Positions 6,401 to 7,159 of a DNA stretch of 7,159 bases are shown in pieces (the stretch's first letter is position 1; the number at the start of each line of letters is the position of its first letter). A model generated the notes under the pieces. It was not told the DNA's origin. It did no database searches and saw only the letters and a program-made list of their open reading frames with translations. The stretch spans positions 1-7,159 of the forward strand of contig JAQSXN010000197.1 in the NCBI GenBank assembly GCA_029256665.1, read 5' to 3'. Both the position numbers and the translations under genes were made by a program. This stretch comes from Paenibacillus sp. Its GTDB lineage: Bacteria; Bacillota; Bacilli; Paenibacillales; Paenibacillaceae.

Positions 6401-7159
6401 CGATGATCTCCCTCTCGTACAAATTGGCGCTCCAGATGCTTGCGTCGAAGCGACCCTTCAATACAAATCCGAGACCGACGTAGTATGCATTCAGACTCGG
6501 GTTGTCGGCCATACAGTCGAGGCGCAGCCAGCTTTTTCCCTTTGCTCGAATATAACTTTCCGCATAGCGAATGAGATCTCGGCCGATACCTTCTCCCTTT
6601 CGTTTGCGCGAGACGCATAACCGATGAACGTACCCCGCGTCCTCATGAAATTGCTCTCCCCATATTTCCTCCGTACTCCAATGGACGGAGAAGCAACCGA
6701 CGGGCTCATTTCTAAGCGTCGCGACGAACACTTCATGATCCCGGACAAATGCTTCGACAATCTCGCGTTCGAAGCTTTCAACACGCCACTGCCAGAAGCC
6801 ATGCGCCGAATGAATCCATTGCGCTGCATCGATAAGCAAGTTGCGGATACCGTCGACGTCTTCATCCGTTGCCCTTCGGATAGCGAGCGCTTCGGAAGGC
6901 TCTCGTCTCCAGTCATGCTCCAACCTTGACGCAGTATCGATCGCCCGCTCCTCCCCGTGAAGCTTCGCGATAAGATGCAATGCCGCATCAATGCCGGCCG
7001 TAACGCCAGCAGATGTAATAAGGCGGCCATTGTCCACATATCGAACGTTCTCCACCAGCGTTGCGCTCGCCGGTGCGCACTCCTTGAGCAACTCCATGGC
7101 CCTCCGATTGGTGGTCGCTCGTTTTCCTTCGAGAAGTCCGGCCTTGGCGAGCAGCAGCG
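6381..7159 (-). CDS. DJ-1/PfpI domain fused to GNAT acetyltransferase (5' end outside window)
   Basis: The frame stays open to the right edge, and the residues before the internal ATG at 7097 (LLLAKAGLLEGKRATTN) continue the domain, so that ATG is not the start. Of 258 visible residues, about 1-83 are the C-terminal part of a DJ-1/PfpI (class I glutamine amidotransferase-like) domain: AKAGLLEGKRATT, VRYVDNGRLITSAGVTAGIDAALHL and LEHDW. Its catalytic cysteine would lie just beyond the edge. After a linker of about eight residues, about 90-250 form a GNAT domain: LAIRRATDEDVDGI at the start, VHRLCVSRKRKGEGIG with the acetyl-CoA loop R-K-G-E-G-I-G at 186-192, and the late motif NPSLNAYYVGLGF typical of GNATs. 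It should transfer an acetyl group from acetyl-CoA to an amine; the substrate is unknown. It ends in its own terminator and lies upstream of, and in the same direction as, the TetR gene. Confidence 0.88.
   Translation of the reverse strand, partial: LLLAKAGLLEGKRATTNRRAMELLKECAPASATLVENVRYVDNGRLITSAGVTAGIDAALHLIAKLHGEERAIDTASRLEHDWRREPSEALAIRRATDEDVDGIRNLLIDAAQWIHSAHGFWQWRVESFEREIVEAFVRDHEVFVATLRNEPVGCFSVHWSTEEIWGEQFHEDAGYVHRLCVSRKRKGEGIGRDLIRYAESYIRAKGKSWLRLDCMADNPSLNAYYVGLGFVLKGRFDASIWSANLYEREIIGKTPAR

Noticed and set aside
6303..6620. A 105-codon plus-strand frame beginning in the TetR promoter region
   Set aside because: Most of it is antisense to the GNAT domain and it shows no recognisable features or ribosome binding site.
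7095..7097. ATG at 7097 as the start of the DJ-1/GNAT gene
   Set aside because: The 20 codons before it, up to the window edge, continue the conserved DJ-1/PfpI sequence, so the gene starts outside the window.

Overview
The window looks like the chromosome of a moderately GC-rich, spore-former-type Firmicute, most likely of the Paenibacillaceae (Paenibacillus or Cohnella-like). The grounds are a YesM/YesN-type sensor kinase and AraC-type response regulator pair directly beside a glycoside hydrolase gene, strong AGGAGG-type ribosome binding sites, and a methionine aminopeptidase that reads like the Bacillus form. This placement is by family resemblance; no search was run.

Left half (1-4738, plus strand): a carbohydrate-response unit. 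It starts inside the ATP-binding end of a sensor histidine kinase, whose stop overlaps the start of a 529-residue YesN-like response regulator (ATGA overlap). After 32 bases comes a 941-residue protein of the glycoside hydrolase family 2 (GH2) type with no signal peptide. The likely logic is that an extracellular sugar is sensed by the kinase, the regulator switches on the locus, and the imported oligosaccharide is cleaved in the cytoplasm. The transporter expected for such a system would lie outside the window, and the substrate cannot be read from the sequence.

Middle (4739-4891): a 153-base convergent intergenic region with two strong hairpins, each with its better T-rich flank facing a different gene, so they probably end transcription from the two sides.

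Right half (4892-7159, minus strand): a two-gene unit, TetR-family regulator then type I methionine aminopeptidase, 7 bases apart, with the aminopeptidase ribosome binding site inside the last codons of the regulator. The region upstream of the regulator (6231-6380) holds a candidate promoter bracketed by two near-identical repeats and a dyad that look like operators. Next is the 3' part of a gene for a DJ-1/PfpI domain fused to a GNAT acetyltransferase. Its terminator begins inside the coding sequence, with the stop codon in the hairpin loop; its 5' end is beyond the right edge.

No RNA genes, mobile elements, CRISPR arrays or phage signatures were seen. The less ordinary points are the DJ-1/PfpI-GNAT fusion, the TetR-linked aminopeptidase with its operator-like repeats, and the unassigned GH2-type enzyme. 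I found no clear evidence of a wholly new system.
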